A stretch of 64,000 nt of DNA, taken from the NCBI GenBank assembly GCA_023715185.1, contig JAMCAN010000001.1:558001-622000 (forward strand). Reading direction: 5' to 3'. The DNA comes from Planococcus sp. MER TA 32b. Lineage in GTDB: Bacteria; Bacillota; Bacilli; Bacillales_A; Planococcaceae. This document shows, one piece after another, positions 32,833 to 41,332 of the stretch (the stretch's first letter is position 1; the number at the start of each line of letters is the position of its first letter). The position numbers were made by a program, and so were the translations under genes. The notes beneath the pieces are model-generated. The model did not search any database, was not told the DNA's origin, and worked only from the letters and a program-made list of their open reading frames with translations.

Positions 32833-33810
32833 ATGAAAAAGTGGACATTATTTTTATTTGCAGCAATTATGCTAGTCCTGACGGCATGTTCGTCAGGAGA
32901 AGAAGATACAGCAACTGAAACAGAAAACGGGGGCGAATCTGTTACGATCCAGGGGACAAACGGGGAAGTCACTCTGGACCAGCCAGCTGAAAAAGTGGTG
33001 GTCCTTGAATGGACATACGCTGAAGATTTATTGGCCGTAGGCGTGCAGCCTGCAGGGATGGCTGATATTGAATCATATGGTGATTACGTAAATATCGAAC
33101 CGCAATTGGATGACACAGTTGTCGATGTCGGCGGACGCCAGGAACCGAACCTGGAAGCTATTGCAGAGATCGACCCGGATCTGATTGTCGGGGTCGACTT
33201 CCGCCATACTGCGATGCTTGAAGAATTGGAACGAATCGCGCCAACTGTCATTTTCAATCCGTATCCGGAAGATGAAAGCATCGATCTTTATCAGGAAATG
33301 GAAACGACATTCCTTGAAATTGCCAAAGCCGTAGACAAAACGGAAGAGGCCGATCAGGTTCTTGCAGATCTTGAAGGAAAATATGAGGAAAGCGCGGCTG
33401 AAATCGAAGCTGCCAATCTTGAAACCAATGACGTCATTTTGACGCTTGCTTATTCAGGTCCTCAGGCTCCGGAGATTCGTGTATTCACACCGAATTCCAT
33501 GGCTTCCATCATTCTTGACCGCATTGGATTGAATAATGTTCACGAACCGGATCAATTCGAGGTTTTCGGTTCCAGCACATTCAACGTGGAAGGATTGGTG
33601 CAGTACGAAGATGCCAATTACCTCTACACTGTTCCGGATGAAGACAATATCTACGAAAACCAGCTTGCCGGAAATGCCGTATGGGAAAATTTGAATTTCG
33701 TCCAGGAAGGCCGCACATTTGATTTGGGGCCGGACACGTGGTTATACGGCGGACCTTTATCAGCTGAGACATTGATGAACCAAATTACAGATGTGATGGT
33801 GAATAATTAA
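32833..33810 (+). CDS. Iron-siderophore ABC transporter substrate-binding lipoprotein
   Basis: A 325-residue class III periplasmic-binding-type protein. The signal peptide ends in the lipobox LTAC with Cys19 as lipidation site; a charged linker (SSGEEDTATETENG) follows. The mature part shows the two-lobe FecB pattern (EKVVVLEWTYAEDLLAVGVQPAGM; PDLIVGVDFR). It would capture a ferric siderophore at the outer membrane face of the cell membrane. GGAGG precedes ATG 32833. It is the first gene of the plus-strand iron operon under Fur-like site B. Confidence 0.9.
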   Translation: MKKWTLFLFAAIMLVLTACSSGEEDTATETENGGESVTIQGTNGEVTLDQPAEKVVVLEWTYAEDLLAVGVQPAGMADIESYGDYVNIEPQLDDTVVDVGGRQEPNLEAIAEIDPDLIVGVDFRHTAMLEELERIAPTVIFNPYPEDESIDLYQEMETTFLEIAKAVDKTEEADQVLADLEGKYEESAAEIEAANLETNDVILTLAYSGPQAPEIRVFTPNSMASIILDRIGLNNVHEPDQFEVFGSSTFNVEGLVQYEDANYLYTVPDEDNIYENQLAGNAVWENLNFVQEGRTFDLGPDTWLYGGPLSAETLMNQITDVMVNN

Positions 33811-35771
33811 TGCAAGGCAAACTGAAAGCGAAGTCCTTTGTCTCTTTGACAGGGGGCTTTTTCCTGCTTTTCGCGTTATCTGTCATCCATTTGACTCAGG
33901 GACAGGCGGATTATTCCATATCGGATCTGCTTACAGGCGTCTGGGCTGAAGGAAGAATTCAGGATATTGTCGTCAGCCTCCGCCTGCCGCGGCTGGCAGT
34001 CGGCATTCTGGCGGGTGGGGCACTGGCGGTATCCGGTGCAGTTCTGCAGACGTTGACGAATAATCCTCTTGCATCTCCAGGCACACTCGGCATAAACGCT
34101 GGCGCTTTCTTTTTCGTTGTGCTCAGCACGATCTTTTTCCCGGGCTTCGCAGGCGGCTTTCCATTTGCGACAGCATTAGTAGGGGCAGTCGTTTCATCGT
34201 TGCTCGTCATAGGGCTTGCCGGCAAGCAGATGGACCCTGTCCGTGTAGCATTGACCGGTATGATCATTTCCCTGCTGTTCGCGTCCATGACCGGGACGCT
34301 GCAATTGCTTTTTGAAAATGAAACTAATGGCCTCTTCTTATGGGGGTCCGGTACATTGGTGCAATTGAACTGGGGAGGCGTGCAATTTGCAGCGCCTGTC
34401 ATACTGGTTACATTTGCCATTGCCCTGCTGCTTGCCAAGCCGATGGATATATTGTCGCTGGGCGAAGATATCGCTTCCTCGCTTGGCCAGAATGTCCGCA
34501 TGGTAAAGCTGGCAGCATGGGGCGTGGCCATCGTATTAGCGGCGACAACTGTAAGTGTTGTGGGCCCAATTGGATTTATCGGATTGATGGCGCCGCATAT
34601 CGTCCGCATGATGGGCATCCGCGGACATCTTCAAATCCTGCTTCATTCATTCCTGTGGGGCAGCGTCATGCTCATCGGCGCGGATGTTCTCGGCCGCCTG
34701 ATCCAGCCGGGGCAAGAAGTGCCAGCCGGCGCAATGACCGCGCTGATCGGCGGTCCGTGGTTATTGTATCTGGCGTGGAAAACAGCCAGATCCATGAAAC
34801 GCGGTGAACGTCAGATGGGCGGCACCACCAAACCGGTCCGTTTGAAAATGCTGGTCCCGATTCTTTTGGCGGCGATTATCATTGTCACCACTTTGGCATT
34901 AAGCTTCAACGGCAGTGCCTGGAATTTCGACTGGCTTTCACCGGTTGTGTGGGAATTCCGGGTGCCGCGTGTATTGACTGCCTTCATCGTTGGCGTCATG
35001 CTGGCGATTACCGGTGTGATCCTGCAAGGGGTATTAAGAAATCCCCTCGCGGATGCCAGCGTACTTGGCGTAACGTCAATGGGCGGAGCGGGTGCGATGC
35101 TCTTATTGGTCGTATTTCCGGCAATTCCACCGGCGTTCCTGCCGCTCGGCGCAACACTGGGGGCATCACTCGCGCTCGGCATCATATTGCTGACGGCCTG
35201 GAAAAATAACTTCCAGCCGATGCTTGTCGCTTTGATGGGGATCGCCATTTCAGCATTCGGTTCCGCGGCGACACAAATACTCGTGGTCAAAGCGAAGCTT
35301 GCGGTTGCAAGCGCGTTAGTCTGGCTGTCCGGCAGCACATACGCCAAGGGCTGGGATGACGTGCAATTCGCGCTGATCCTGTTTGCGCTGTTCATCTGGC
35401 CGGCTGTCTACATCACACGCAGCCTGGATACATTGACCTTCGGGGATGATGTCGCGGCAGGACTCGGTTTGAATATCCGTTCAACCCGCGTTTGGGCGCT
35501 TGTCGTGGGTGTTGCTATATCCACCGCCGCAGTTTCCATAGTCGGCACAATCGGCTTTATCGGACTGGTGGCGCCGCATATCGCGCGGCGACTTGTCGGT
35601 TTCCGCCATTTGCCGCTGATGCTGTCTTCCGGTCTGATCGGAGGACTGCTGCTCGTGACAGCGGATTTCATCGGCCGCACACTGATTGCGCCAAACGATA
35701 TTCCAAGCGGACTCATTGTCGCTTTGATCGGGACGCCATATCTATTGTATTTATTGAAGAAAATGAAATAG
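33810..35771 (+). CDS. Fused double iron ABC permease (FecCD-FecCD)
   Basis: A 653-residue permease with two FecCD-type halves of about 320 residues each. Each half has the RLPRLAVGILAGGALAVSGAVLQ / RVPRVLTAFIVGVMLAITGVILQ motif and ends with FIGL(M/V)APHI(V/A)R, the ATPase coupling region. Most Gram-positive siderophore systems have two separate permeases; this fusion is like E. coli FhuB. The start overlaps the upstream stop (TAATG). It pairs with the ATPase encoded on the other strand. Confidence 0.9.
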   Translation: MQGKLKAKSFVSLTGGFFLLFALSVIHLTQGQADYSISDLLTGVWAEGRIQDIVVSLRLPRLAVGILAGGALAVSGAVLQTLTNNPLASPGTLGINAGAFFFVVLSTIFFPGFAGGFPFATALVGAVVSSLLVIGLAGKQMDPVRVALTGMIISLLFASMTGTLQLLFENETNGLFLWGSGTLVQLNWGGVQFAAPVILVTFAIALLLAKPMDILSLGEDIASSLGQNVRMVKLAAWGVAIVLAATTVSVVGPIGFIGLMAPHIVRMMGIRGHLQILLHSFLWGSVMLIGADVLGRLIQPGQEVPAGAMTALIGGPWLLYLAWKTARSMKRGERQMGGTTKPVRLKMLVPILLAAIIIVTTLALSFNGSAWNFDWLSPVVWEFRVPRVLTAFIVGVMLAITGVILQGVLRNPLADASVLGVTSMGGAGAMLLLVVFPAIPPAFLPLGATLGASLALGIILLTAWKNNFQPMLVALMGIAISAFGSAATQILVVKAKLAVASALVWLSGSTYAKGWDDVQFALILFALFIWPAVYITRSLDTLTFGDDVAAGLGLNIRSTRVWALVVGVAISTAAVSIVGTIGFIGLVAPHIARRLVGFRHLPLMLSSGLIGGLLLVTADFIGRTLIAPNDIPSGLIVALIGTPYLLYLLKKMK

Positions 35772-35805
35772 CAAAAAGGCCTGCCGAATCGGCAGGCCTT
35801 TTATT
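35772..35805. terminator. Terminator of the iron permease gene
   Basis: AAAAAGGCCTGCCGA-AT-TCGGCAGGCCTTTTT immediately after the stop. Confidence 0.9.
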
Positions 35806-35862
35806 ATGGAATCGAAAGTATAACTTTTGAGATTCAAATGATTCTTAAAAAGAGTGTTGCAC

Positions 35863-35982
35863 TGTCCAGACTCCAGCGCCCAGATTCTCGGGTCATAAGC
35901 CACTTTGGCTGTGCGGCAAAGAACGCCGCTTCGCCAAATCGTCTTATGCCTTTCAAATCTAAACGGGCGCTTGCGCTTTTCT
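35863..35982. repeat. Dispersed palindromic repeat, complete copy
   Basis: Starts TGTCCAGACTCCAGCG and ends GGGCGCTTGCGCTTTTCT; the interior holds CTTTGGCTGTGCGGC / GCCGCTTCGCC. Its GCTTTTCTC end abuts the stop codon (35983-35985) of the minus-strand hmp gene. Confidence 0.82.
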
Positions 35983-37158
35983 CTATTGCAGTGCAACTGC
36001 CGGTCCAAAGAACTCGAAATGGATCTGCTCGTCGGTCATGCCAAGGGCGCGCAATTCGTTGATCATGCTTTCCATGAATGGAACAGGTCCGCAGACATAA
36101 ACTTCTCCAGTCACATCGACCATTTCCTCGAGCACTTCACGAGTGATGAATCCTTCCGGCTGCTCAGAGTACAGTGTTTTGTATTTAGCGTTGTCCATAG
36201 TATCCACATATTTTTGGATGTCTTTATCAAACGCATGGAAGCTTTCGTTGCGTGCTGCGTGAAGGAAAGCTGTCGGACGGTCCGGCGTCATTGTTGCGAC
36301 AGTTTCGAACATGCTCATCATCGGTGTGATGCCGACTCCGCCGCTGACAAACGCCACTGGCGATTTTTTCGCTGCATCCAGAACGAATTCTCCAGCCGGC
36401 GCGCTGACTTCGATGACATCTCCGACATTCACTTCATCATGAAGGTAAACAGATACCCGGCCATTTGGATTGTTGTCACTTTCGCGTTTAACTGAAATGC
36501 GGAACTCATCCGGTTTTGCTGCCTGTGAAAGGCTGTATTGGCGGTTGAATAAATACTGTTCGCCCGGAATAGTCAAACGTACAGAAATGTATTGGCCTGG
36601 TTCGTAGGTTGGAACGTTCGAACCGTCTGCAGGCTTCAAATAGAAAGAAGTGATATTGTCGCTTTCTTTTTCTTTTCTCGCTACAGTGAAGTTTTTAAAG
36701 AATTTCCAGCCATTTTCCTGGCTTTCCATTTTCTCATACATTCCTTGCTCCACGCCGATGAACGCATCGGCGATTACACCGTAAGCTTCAGCCCACGCAT
36801 TGATGATTTCATCTGTTGCAGCGTCTCCCAAAACTTCCTTGATCGCTTTCAGCAGGTATTCGCCGACAATCGGATAATGTTCTGGTTTGATGCCGAGGCT
36901 GACGTGTTTATTTGCAATTTGGACGACTGCCGGAAGAATCGCTTCCAGGTTATCGATATGCACTGCTGCCGCATAAACGGTATTGGCCAAAGCGGCTTGC
37001 TGGCGGCCTTTTTTCTGGTTGGCGTGGTTGAAGATATTCAATAATTCCGGATGTGCTTCAAACATATTTTTGTAAAAGACGGTTGTAATGGCGGTTCCGT
37101 GTTCTTCCAATACAGGGACGGTGGATTTGATGATTGCTTTTGTTTCTGTTGATAACAT
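35983..37158 (-). CDS. hmp: Flavohemoprotein, nitric oxide dioxygenase
   Basis: A 391-residue flavohemoglobin that converts NO to nitrate. The N-terminal globin domain (1-138) has the proximal His in KHVSLGIKPEHY; the FAD domain (about 150-255) has NRQYSLS; the NAD domain carries SGGVGITPMMSM and ends near FEFFGPA. ATG 37158 follows AGGAG. An NsrR-type dyad upstream and the divergent nsrR gene show nitric-oxide control. Confidence 0.94.
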   Translation of the reverse strand: MLSTETKAIIKSTVPVLEEHGTAITTVFYKNMFEAHPELLNIFNHANQKKGRQQAALANTVYAAAVHIDNLEAILPAVVQIANKHVSLGIKPEHYPIVGEYLLKAIKEVLGDAATDEIINAWAEAYGVIADAFIGVEQGMYEKMESQENGWKFFKNFTVARKEKESDNITSFYLKPADGSNVPTYEPGQYISVRLTIPGEQYLFNRQYSLSQAAKPDEFRISVKRESDNNPNGRVSVYLHDEVNVGDVIEVSAPAGEFVLDAAKKSPVAFVSGGVGITPMMSMFETVATMTPDRPTAFLHAARNESFHAFDKDIQKYVDTMDNAKYKTLYSEQPEGFITREVLEEMVDVTGEVYVCGPVPFMESMINELRALGMTDEQIHFEFFGPAVALQ

Positions 37159-37212
37159 TTCAATCTCTCCTTTTGTTTTCTATAGTTTGACTATAAACCC
37201 AAAAGTAGATTA

Positions 37213-37235
37213 AAGATATATTTTAAATACTTCTT
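37213..37235. promoter_or_regulatory. NsrR-type operator
   Basis: AAGATATATTTTAAATACTTCTT, an AT-rich dyad that fits the NsrR consensus (AAGATGYATTTTAAATACATCTT-like), 55 bases upstream of hmp. Just beyond it on the minus strand lies a possible promoter. Confidence 0.72.
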
Positions 37236-37397
37236 TAATATTTTGGACACATTTGGTTTCACAGAAAGGACACAGAAAAAGCTGCTTTATCCTCGGGTCA
37301 GCTTAGTATATAGGAAGTCACTGCTTTTTATCAGATCCAATTGCTTTCTAGAAGTCTTCGCAATCGGTATAATAAGTGAGCAGGGAAGGTGAAAATA

Positions 37398-37835
37398 ATG
37401 AGGTTAACAATGTATACCGATTTCTCATTGCGCGTATTGATTTACCTTGGGACGAAAGAACAGGATAAATTGACGACGATTCAGGAAATTTCAGACGCTT
37501 ACAATATATCGAAAAACCATTTGATGAAAGTTACTTTTGAGCTTGGCAAAGCTGGCTTTATCCAAACCGTCAGAGGGCGGGGAGGCGGCATTCGATTAGC
37601 AGATCTCCCACAGAACATCAATGTCGGAACAGTCGTGCGCAAGATGGAAGACGATTTCCACATCGTTGAGTGTTTTGACAGAGAACACAACCGTTGCCCG
37701 ATTGCGCCTGTCTGTGGACTGCGCGGAGTCTTGGGCAAAGCGCTTCACGCTTACTTGGCGGTCCTCGATGAATATACACTGGAAGACCTCTTGTTCAATA
37801 GGGAAGGACTGCGGGAAATTCTGCAGCCCATATAA
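37398..37835 (+). CDS. nsrR: NsrR-type Rrf2-family nitric oxide-sensing repressor
   Basis: A 145-residue Rrf2 regulator. The winged helix is at residues 1-80 (MRLTMYTDFSLRVLIYLG; ISKNHLMKV; GRGGGIRLA), and three conserved cysteines for a Fe-S cluster lie in ECFDREHNRCPIAPVCGL. It represses hmp until NO damages the cluster. ATG 37398 follows AAGGTGA; the in-frame GTG at 37389 overlaps that site. It is divergent from hmp. Confidence 0.92.
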   Translation: MRLTMYTDFSLRVLIYLGTKEQDKLTTIQEISDAYNISKNHLMKVTFELGKAGFIQTVRGRGGGIRLADLPQNINVGTVVRKMEDDFHIVECFDREHNRCPIAPVCGLRGVLGKALHAYLAVLDEYTLEDLLFNREGLREILQPI

Positions 37836-37866
37836 AAAGCGGCTCAAAGATATGAGCCGCTTTTTC
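37834..37866. terminator. Bidirectional terminator
   Basis: AAAAAGCGGCTCA-AAGATA-TGAGCCGCTTTTT between nsrR and the convergent PPOX gene. Confidence 0.88.
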
Positions 37867-37869
37867 CTA

Positions 37870-38292
37870 TTAGAGCTTGATATTCTGCGGCTCTTCCCCT
37901 TTTTTATTCATCAGACGCATTCTCGTCGGCTTAATGGCGATGATTAATAAGTTCGGGTCATCAGGACCGGTGAACCAGCCGGAAAGATGGTCATTCCACA
38001 ACTTTTCCAGAATACTGCGGTCGTCATGCTCGGACATTTCCCCTTCAATTTCTAAAAACGTGTCGCCGACACCTTCGCCCTCATAACCGAGAAGAATATG
38101 TGCGTGAGGATTCTGTTCGAGTTCATCAACCTTTTGCGTTTTTTTGCTTGTTGCCGTGTACAATGTGAATTCGTCATTAAAGAAAGTCATGTACCGGGAA
38201 TGCGGTTTGTTTTCGGTGATTGTAGCAAGCACTCCAACATAACTGTCGTTCAAGATTTTCAAAGCGGCTTCCCTCAACTCTTGCTGATTCAT
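37870..38292 (-). CDS. Pyridoxamine 5'-phosphate oxidase-fold protein (general stress protein 26-like)
   Basis: A 140-residue flavin-binding split-barrel protein: YVGVLATITENKPHSRYMTFF, then FTLYTATSKKTQKVDELEQNPHAHILLGYE, and GWFTGPDDPNLLIIAIKPTRMRLM. The pattern matches the stress protein 26 group of flavin/F420-type proteins. ATG 38292 follows AAGGAG; an upstream in-frame ATG (38343) lies in the preceding terminator. Its function is unproven. Confidence 0.82.
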   Translation of the reverse strand: MNQQELREAALKILNDSYVGVLATITENKPHSRYMTFFNDEFTLYTATSKKTQKVDELEQNPHAHILLGYEGEGVGDTFLEIEGEMSEHDDRSILEKLWNDHLSGWFTGPDDPNLLIIAIKPTRMRLMNKKGEEPQNIKL

Positions 38293-38344
38293 GAAATCAC
38301 TCCTTTTAAACTCCTTATTCCTTTTTAAACTTCGAATAAACATA

Positions 38345-38373
38345 AAAAAGATCCGTTATCGCAACGGATCTTT
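38345..38373 (-). terminator. Terminator of the small acidic gene
   Basis: AAAGATCCGTT-GCGAT-AACGGATCTTT followed by a T-run on the minus strand, after the gene at 38399. Confidence 0.85.
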
Positions 38374-38398
38374 GACTTTTAAAGCTGTGTAGGACCTT

Positions 38399-38632
38399 TT
38401 AAGATCCAGGATACTTTTCTTCGCTGGAAGAATCGCTTTTCGTATCACGCGGATTTTTTTCTTCCTGTTGTTCCTGCTTAAGGTCTTCCAAAGGAATCGT
38501 ATCTACATTCATCTCTTCTTCATGCATTTCAGTGAGTGTTTCTTTATCAGTTTTATATTGTTCGGGGTTGTCCATTGGAGCCCCTTTTCTTTCTTCACGG
38601 TCATCTTCAGTGAAATGTTTTTTGTCTGACAT
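38399..38632 (-). CDS. Small acidic hydrophilic protein
   Basis: A 77-residue protein, Glu/Asp/Lys/Gln-rich without hydrophobic core, probably disordered. No family recognised. ATG 38632 follows AGAGGTG by 7 bases. On the minus strand GTTTTA-N15-GGAATA (38667-38693) resembles a SigB promoter, so a stress role is possible. Confidence 0.6.
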   Translation of the reverse strand: MSDKKHFTEDDREERKGAPMDNPEQYKTDKETLTEMHEEEMNVDTIPLEDLKQEQQEEKNPRDTKSDSSSEEKYPGS

Positions 38633-38666
38633 AGTGGAACACCTCTTTCAATTAGTCTTATCAATG

Positions 38667-38693
38667 TATTCCTGTTATCAATACATTTAAAAC
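38667..38693 (-). promoter_or_regulatory. SigB-like promoter (weak)
   Basis: Minus-strand GTTTTA, 15-bp spacer, GGAATA, 35 bases upstream of the small acidic gene. Confidence 0.4.
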
Positions 38694-38808
38694 ATTGAGC
38701 ATTTGTTAAAGGAAGTATATAATAACCAGTCATGTACCTGAATGCTCAGGAGTAAAATCTGTTTAATTATATGGTAAAATGGAATCACTGTACGAGAGGA
38801 GTTTTTAC

Positions 38809-39828
38809 ATGAGCACACAAGCTTCCATTAATGTTGGTGGACTGAGTTTTGAATGGAACCTCGATAAAGGCGAGTTTTTATTCGAAGGACAGAATTCCGT
38901 TCTGTTTTGGACTGCCACAGCACTGAAAATGTTTTTTGATACGATAGAAGAAATAGCAGGAGAAGACGCGGCGGAGGTAGTTATGGAAACTGCGGGTTAT
39001 CGCCAGGGAATAGTGGTCGCCGAGTATTTTTCGCGGATGGAAAATGTAAATGTAGCGGAAGCGGCGGCGCTGATCACCAATACATATGCTTCAGCTGGCT
39101 GGGGAGTAGCGGAAACACATAAATTGGACGTTGAAAACAAAACCATTGAAGTCCATTTAAAGGATAGCTGGGAGCACAGCATTAATATTGCGCAGAATAA
39201 AAAGACTGGCGGCAGATTTCTGCCTGCTCATTATGCCGGGATTTTCACCAGGCTTTTTGATGAAAACATCTGGTACGAAGTGGATCATTTCCAATTGGAA
39301 GGTTTCAGCGAAACTGTCATCCGCTATTTTCCTTCAGAAGAAACCATCGAAGAGAATATCCATCGGTTAGCGCGTTCCAAGGAAGCACTGGAAATTCGAA
39401 AGCTGCAGAACCTGGTGGAGGAAAAGACTGCGGAATTGACCATGCTGGTCAAAGAATTATCTTCGCCGATCATTCCGGTATTGGACGGTATTGTAGTGGT
39501 GCCGCTGCTGGGGACCTATGATGAAGAACGGGCTGAGGAGCTATTGATCAAAACATTGCAGAACCTGCCGACTTATAAAGCGAGGTATTTGGTTCTGGAC
39601 CTGACTGGACTGAATGATAATTTCACTCAGCAAGCTGCCGCGCTGATCGAAAAACTTGGAGCAACAGCGGGGCTCATCGGAACAGAAACGATTCTGGTGG
39701 GGATTTCTCCGAAAATGAGCATGGTGATTTCTGAAAGTGGAATTGATATCTCGAAATTCGATTGTTTCCAGACCTTGCAGCACGGCATCCATTTTGCGCT
39801 CGCGCAGAACGGGAGAAGCATTATATAG
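38809..39828 (+). CDS. STAS-domain protein, RsbR-like
   Basis: A 339-residue protein. The C-terminal 115 residues form a STAS domain with the RsbR-type PVLDGIVVVPLLGTYDEERAEELL start and LDLTGLNDNFTQQAA core; the N-terminal about 200 residues form a sensor module unlike the globin-type RsbR N-terminus, linked by a helix. Instead of the Thr/Ser usually phosphorylated in the STAS core, Asp/Asn/Asp-rich residues are seen, though this needs alignment. The ATG follows GAGAGGAG. Stressosome proteins act upstream of SigB, fitting the SigB-like promoters around. No RsbS/RsbT gene is in the window. Confidence 0.75.
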   Translation: MSTQASINVGGLSFEWNLDKGEFLFEGQNSVLFWTATALKMFFDTIEEIAGEDAAEVVMETAGYRQGIVVAEYFSRMENVNVAEAAALITNTYASAGWGVAETHKLDVENKTIEVHLKDSWEHSINIAQNKKTGGRFLPAHYAGIFTRLFDENIWYEVDHFQLEGFSETVIRYFPSEETIEENIHRLARSKEALEIRKLQNLVEEKTAELTMLVKELSSPIIPVLDGIVVVPLLGTYDEERAEELLIKTLQNLPTYKARYLVLDLTGLNDNFTQQAAALIEKLGATAGLIGTETILVGISPKMSMVISESGIDISKFDCFQTLQHGIHFALAQNGRSII

Positions 39829-39945
39829 GAAAAGCGCAAGCACCCGTTAAGCTCTGAAAGACATAAGGCGAGCCAGCGAAGCGGTCCTGACCACGCAGCT
39901 GGATTGACTTATGATCCGAAGAGCTGGGCTGATGGAGTCTGGACA
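39829..39945. repeat. Dispersed palindromic repeat, inverted copy
   Basis: In reverse orientation relative to the other copies (GGAAAAGCGCAAGCACCCGTTAAGCTCTGAAAG ... GAGTCTGGACA). It begins directly at the stop codon of the STAS gene. Confidence 0.8.
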
Positions 39946-39951
39946 GAGGAA

Positions 39952-39980
39952 AAGCGCCCTGAAGTTCAGGGCGCTTTTGC
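39952..39980. terminator. Bidirectional terminator
   Basis: AAAAGCGCCCTGAA-G-TTCAGGGCGCTTTT between the STAS and pepT genes. Confidence 0.88.
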
Positions 39981-39984
39981 TTGT

Positions 39985-41202
39985 TTATTTTTGAGATTTT
40001 ATGATTTCGACGATTAACTTTGTCGCCTTTTCCATGTTTTCTGCAGAGATGAATTCGTATTTGCCGTGGTAATTTTCCCCGCCTGTAAAGATATTCGGTG
40101 TCGGTATCCCCATATAGGAAAGCTGGGAGCCATCGGTGCCGCCGCGGACAGGTACGATATTTGGTTCAATGCCAAGTGTTTTCATGGCATTTTCAGCGGC
40201 GTCCACGATGTGCATGACCGGCTCGATTTTTTCTCTCATATTGTAATATTGGTCTTCCAATTCCAGTGTCAGTGCGTCAGCGCCATATTGTTCCTGCAAT
40301 TTCTCGGCCGTTTCCCGCATATGCATTTTTTTCGCTTCGAATTTTTCTTTGTCGAAGTCGCGGATGATATAACTCAATACCGCTTGCTCCACGTCTCCTT
40401 TAAAACTGTTCAGATGAATGAAGCCTTCATAGCCTTCCGTTTTTTCAGGAACTTCATTTTCAGGCATGGCATTCTGGAATTTGATGGCGATCGTTGAAGC
40501 ATTGACCATCTTGTCTTTGGCTGAACCAGGATGGACGCTTTTTCCTTGGACTGTCAGTTTACCGGCAGCGGCATTGAAACTTTCATACTGAAGTTCACCC
40601 AGTGGACCGCCGTCCATTGTATAGGCATATTCGGCACCAAAGCGTTCAACATCGAATTTATGGGGACCGCGTCCAATTTCTTCATCCGGCGTAAAGGCCA
40701 CGCGGATTTTGCCGTGTTCAATTTCAGGATGCTGGATGAGGTACTCCATCGCTGTCATTATTTCAGCCACACCGGCTTTATTGTCAGCGCCGAGAAGAGT
40801 TGTGCCGTCTGTAGTAATCAGCGTGTGAGCGATATAATTCTGCAGATCCGGAAAATCTTTGACTGTCATGGTGACAGAATCACTCAAAGGAATATCTTTT
40901 CCATCATAATTGTCTATGCGCTGCGGGTTGACGTTTTTACCGGTAAAGTCAGTAGCTGTATCAACGTGGGCAAGAAAGCCGATTACCGGAAGCTCTTTAT
41001 CGGAAGTGGCTGGAAGGGTACCGAAAAGATAGCCGTATTCGTCCATTTGGACTTCTTCCAGGCCGATTTCCTTCATTTCCTTTTCCAATTCATGCAGCAG
41101 ATCCCACTGGCCGGGAGTGGAAGGTGTTTCGTGGTTTTCAAAATCGGATTGTGTATCTATTTTTGCATAGCGGATCAATCGTTCGATCAAAGTTTCAATC
41201 AT
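39985..41202 (-). CDS. pepT: Peptidase T (tripeptide aminopeptidase, M20B)
   Basis: A 405-residue zinc peptidase removing N-terminal residues from tripeptides. Metal and catalytic motifs: [12 protein letters not shown] (His, Asp), [21 protein letters not shown] (Glu pair) and the C-terminal [13 protein letters not shown] (His). Length is typical. ATG 41202 follows CAGGAGGT. Monocistronic with a shared terminator. Confidence 0.93.
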   Translation of the reverse strand: MIETLIERLIRYAKIDTQSDFENHETPSTPGQWDLLHELEKEMKEIGLEEVQMDEYGYLFGTLPATSDKELPVIGFLAHVDTATDFTGKNVNPQRIDNYDGKDIPLSDSVTMTVKDFPDLQNYIAHTLITTDGTTLLGADNKAGVAEIMTAMEYLIQHPEIEHGKIRVAFTPDEEIGRGPHKFDVERFGAEYAYTMDGGPLGELQYESFNAAAGKLTVQGKSVHPGSAKDKMVNASTIAIKFQNAMPENEVPEKTEGYEGFIHLNSFKGDVEQAVLSYIIRDFDKEKFEAKKMHMRETAEKLQEQYGADALTLELEDQYYNMREKIEPVMHIVDAAENAMKTLGIEPNIVPVRGGTDGSQLSYMGIPTPNIFTGGENYHGKYEFISAENMEKATKLIVEIIKSQK

Positions 41203-41303
41203 GTATAAAGACCTCCTGAAGTATGTACTGTCTCTATTTTACCACGAATGAAAAGAATACAGGAAATTTGAAAAAGCTGCCGGCTGACGATTCCAAATGG
41301 CGT

Positions 41304-41332
41304 GAAGCTTACCGGGCGCTTGCGCTTTTCTT
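41304..41332. repeat. Fragment of the dispersed palindromic repeat at the 3' end of plsY
   Basis: AAGCTTACCGGGCGCTTGCGCTTTTCTT corresponds to the GCGCTTTTC end of the element. It encodes the last residues and stop of the plsY gene on the minus strand. Confidence 0.7.

Noticed and set aside
40531-41208. 225-residue plus-strand open frame
   Set aside because: Antisense to peptidase T; shadow of its codon use.
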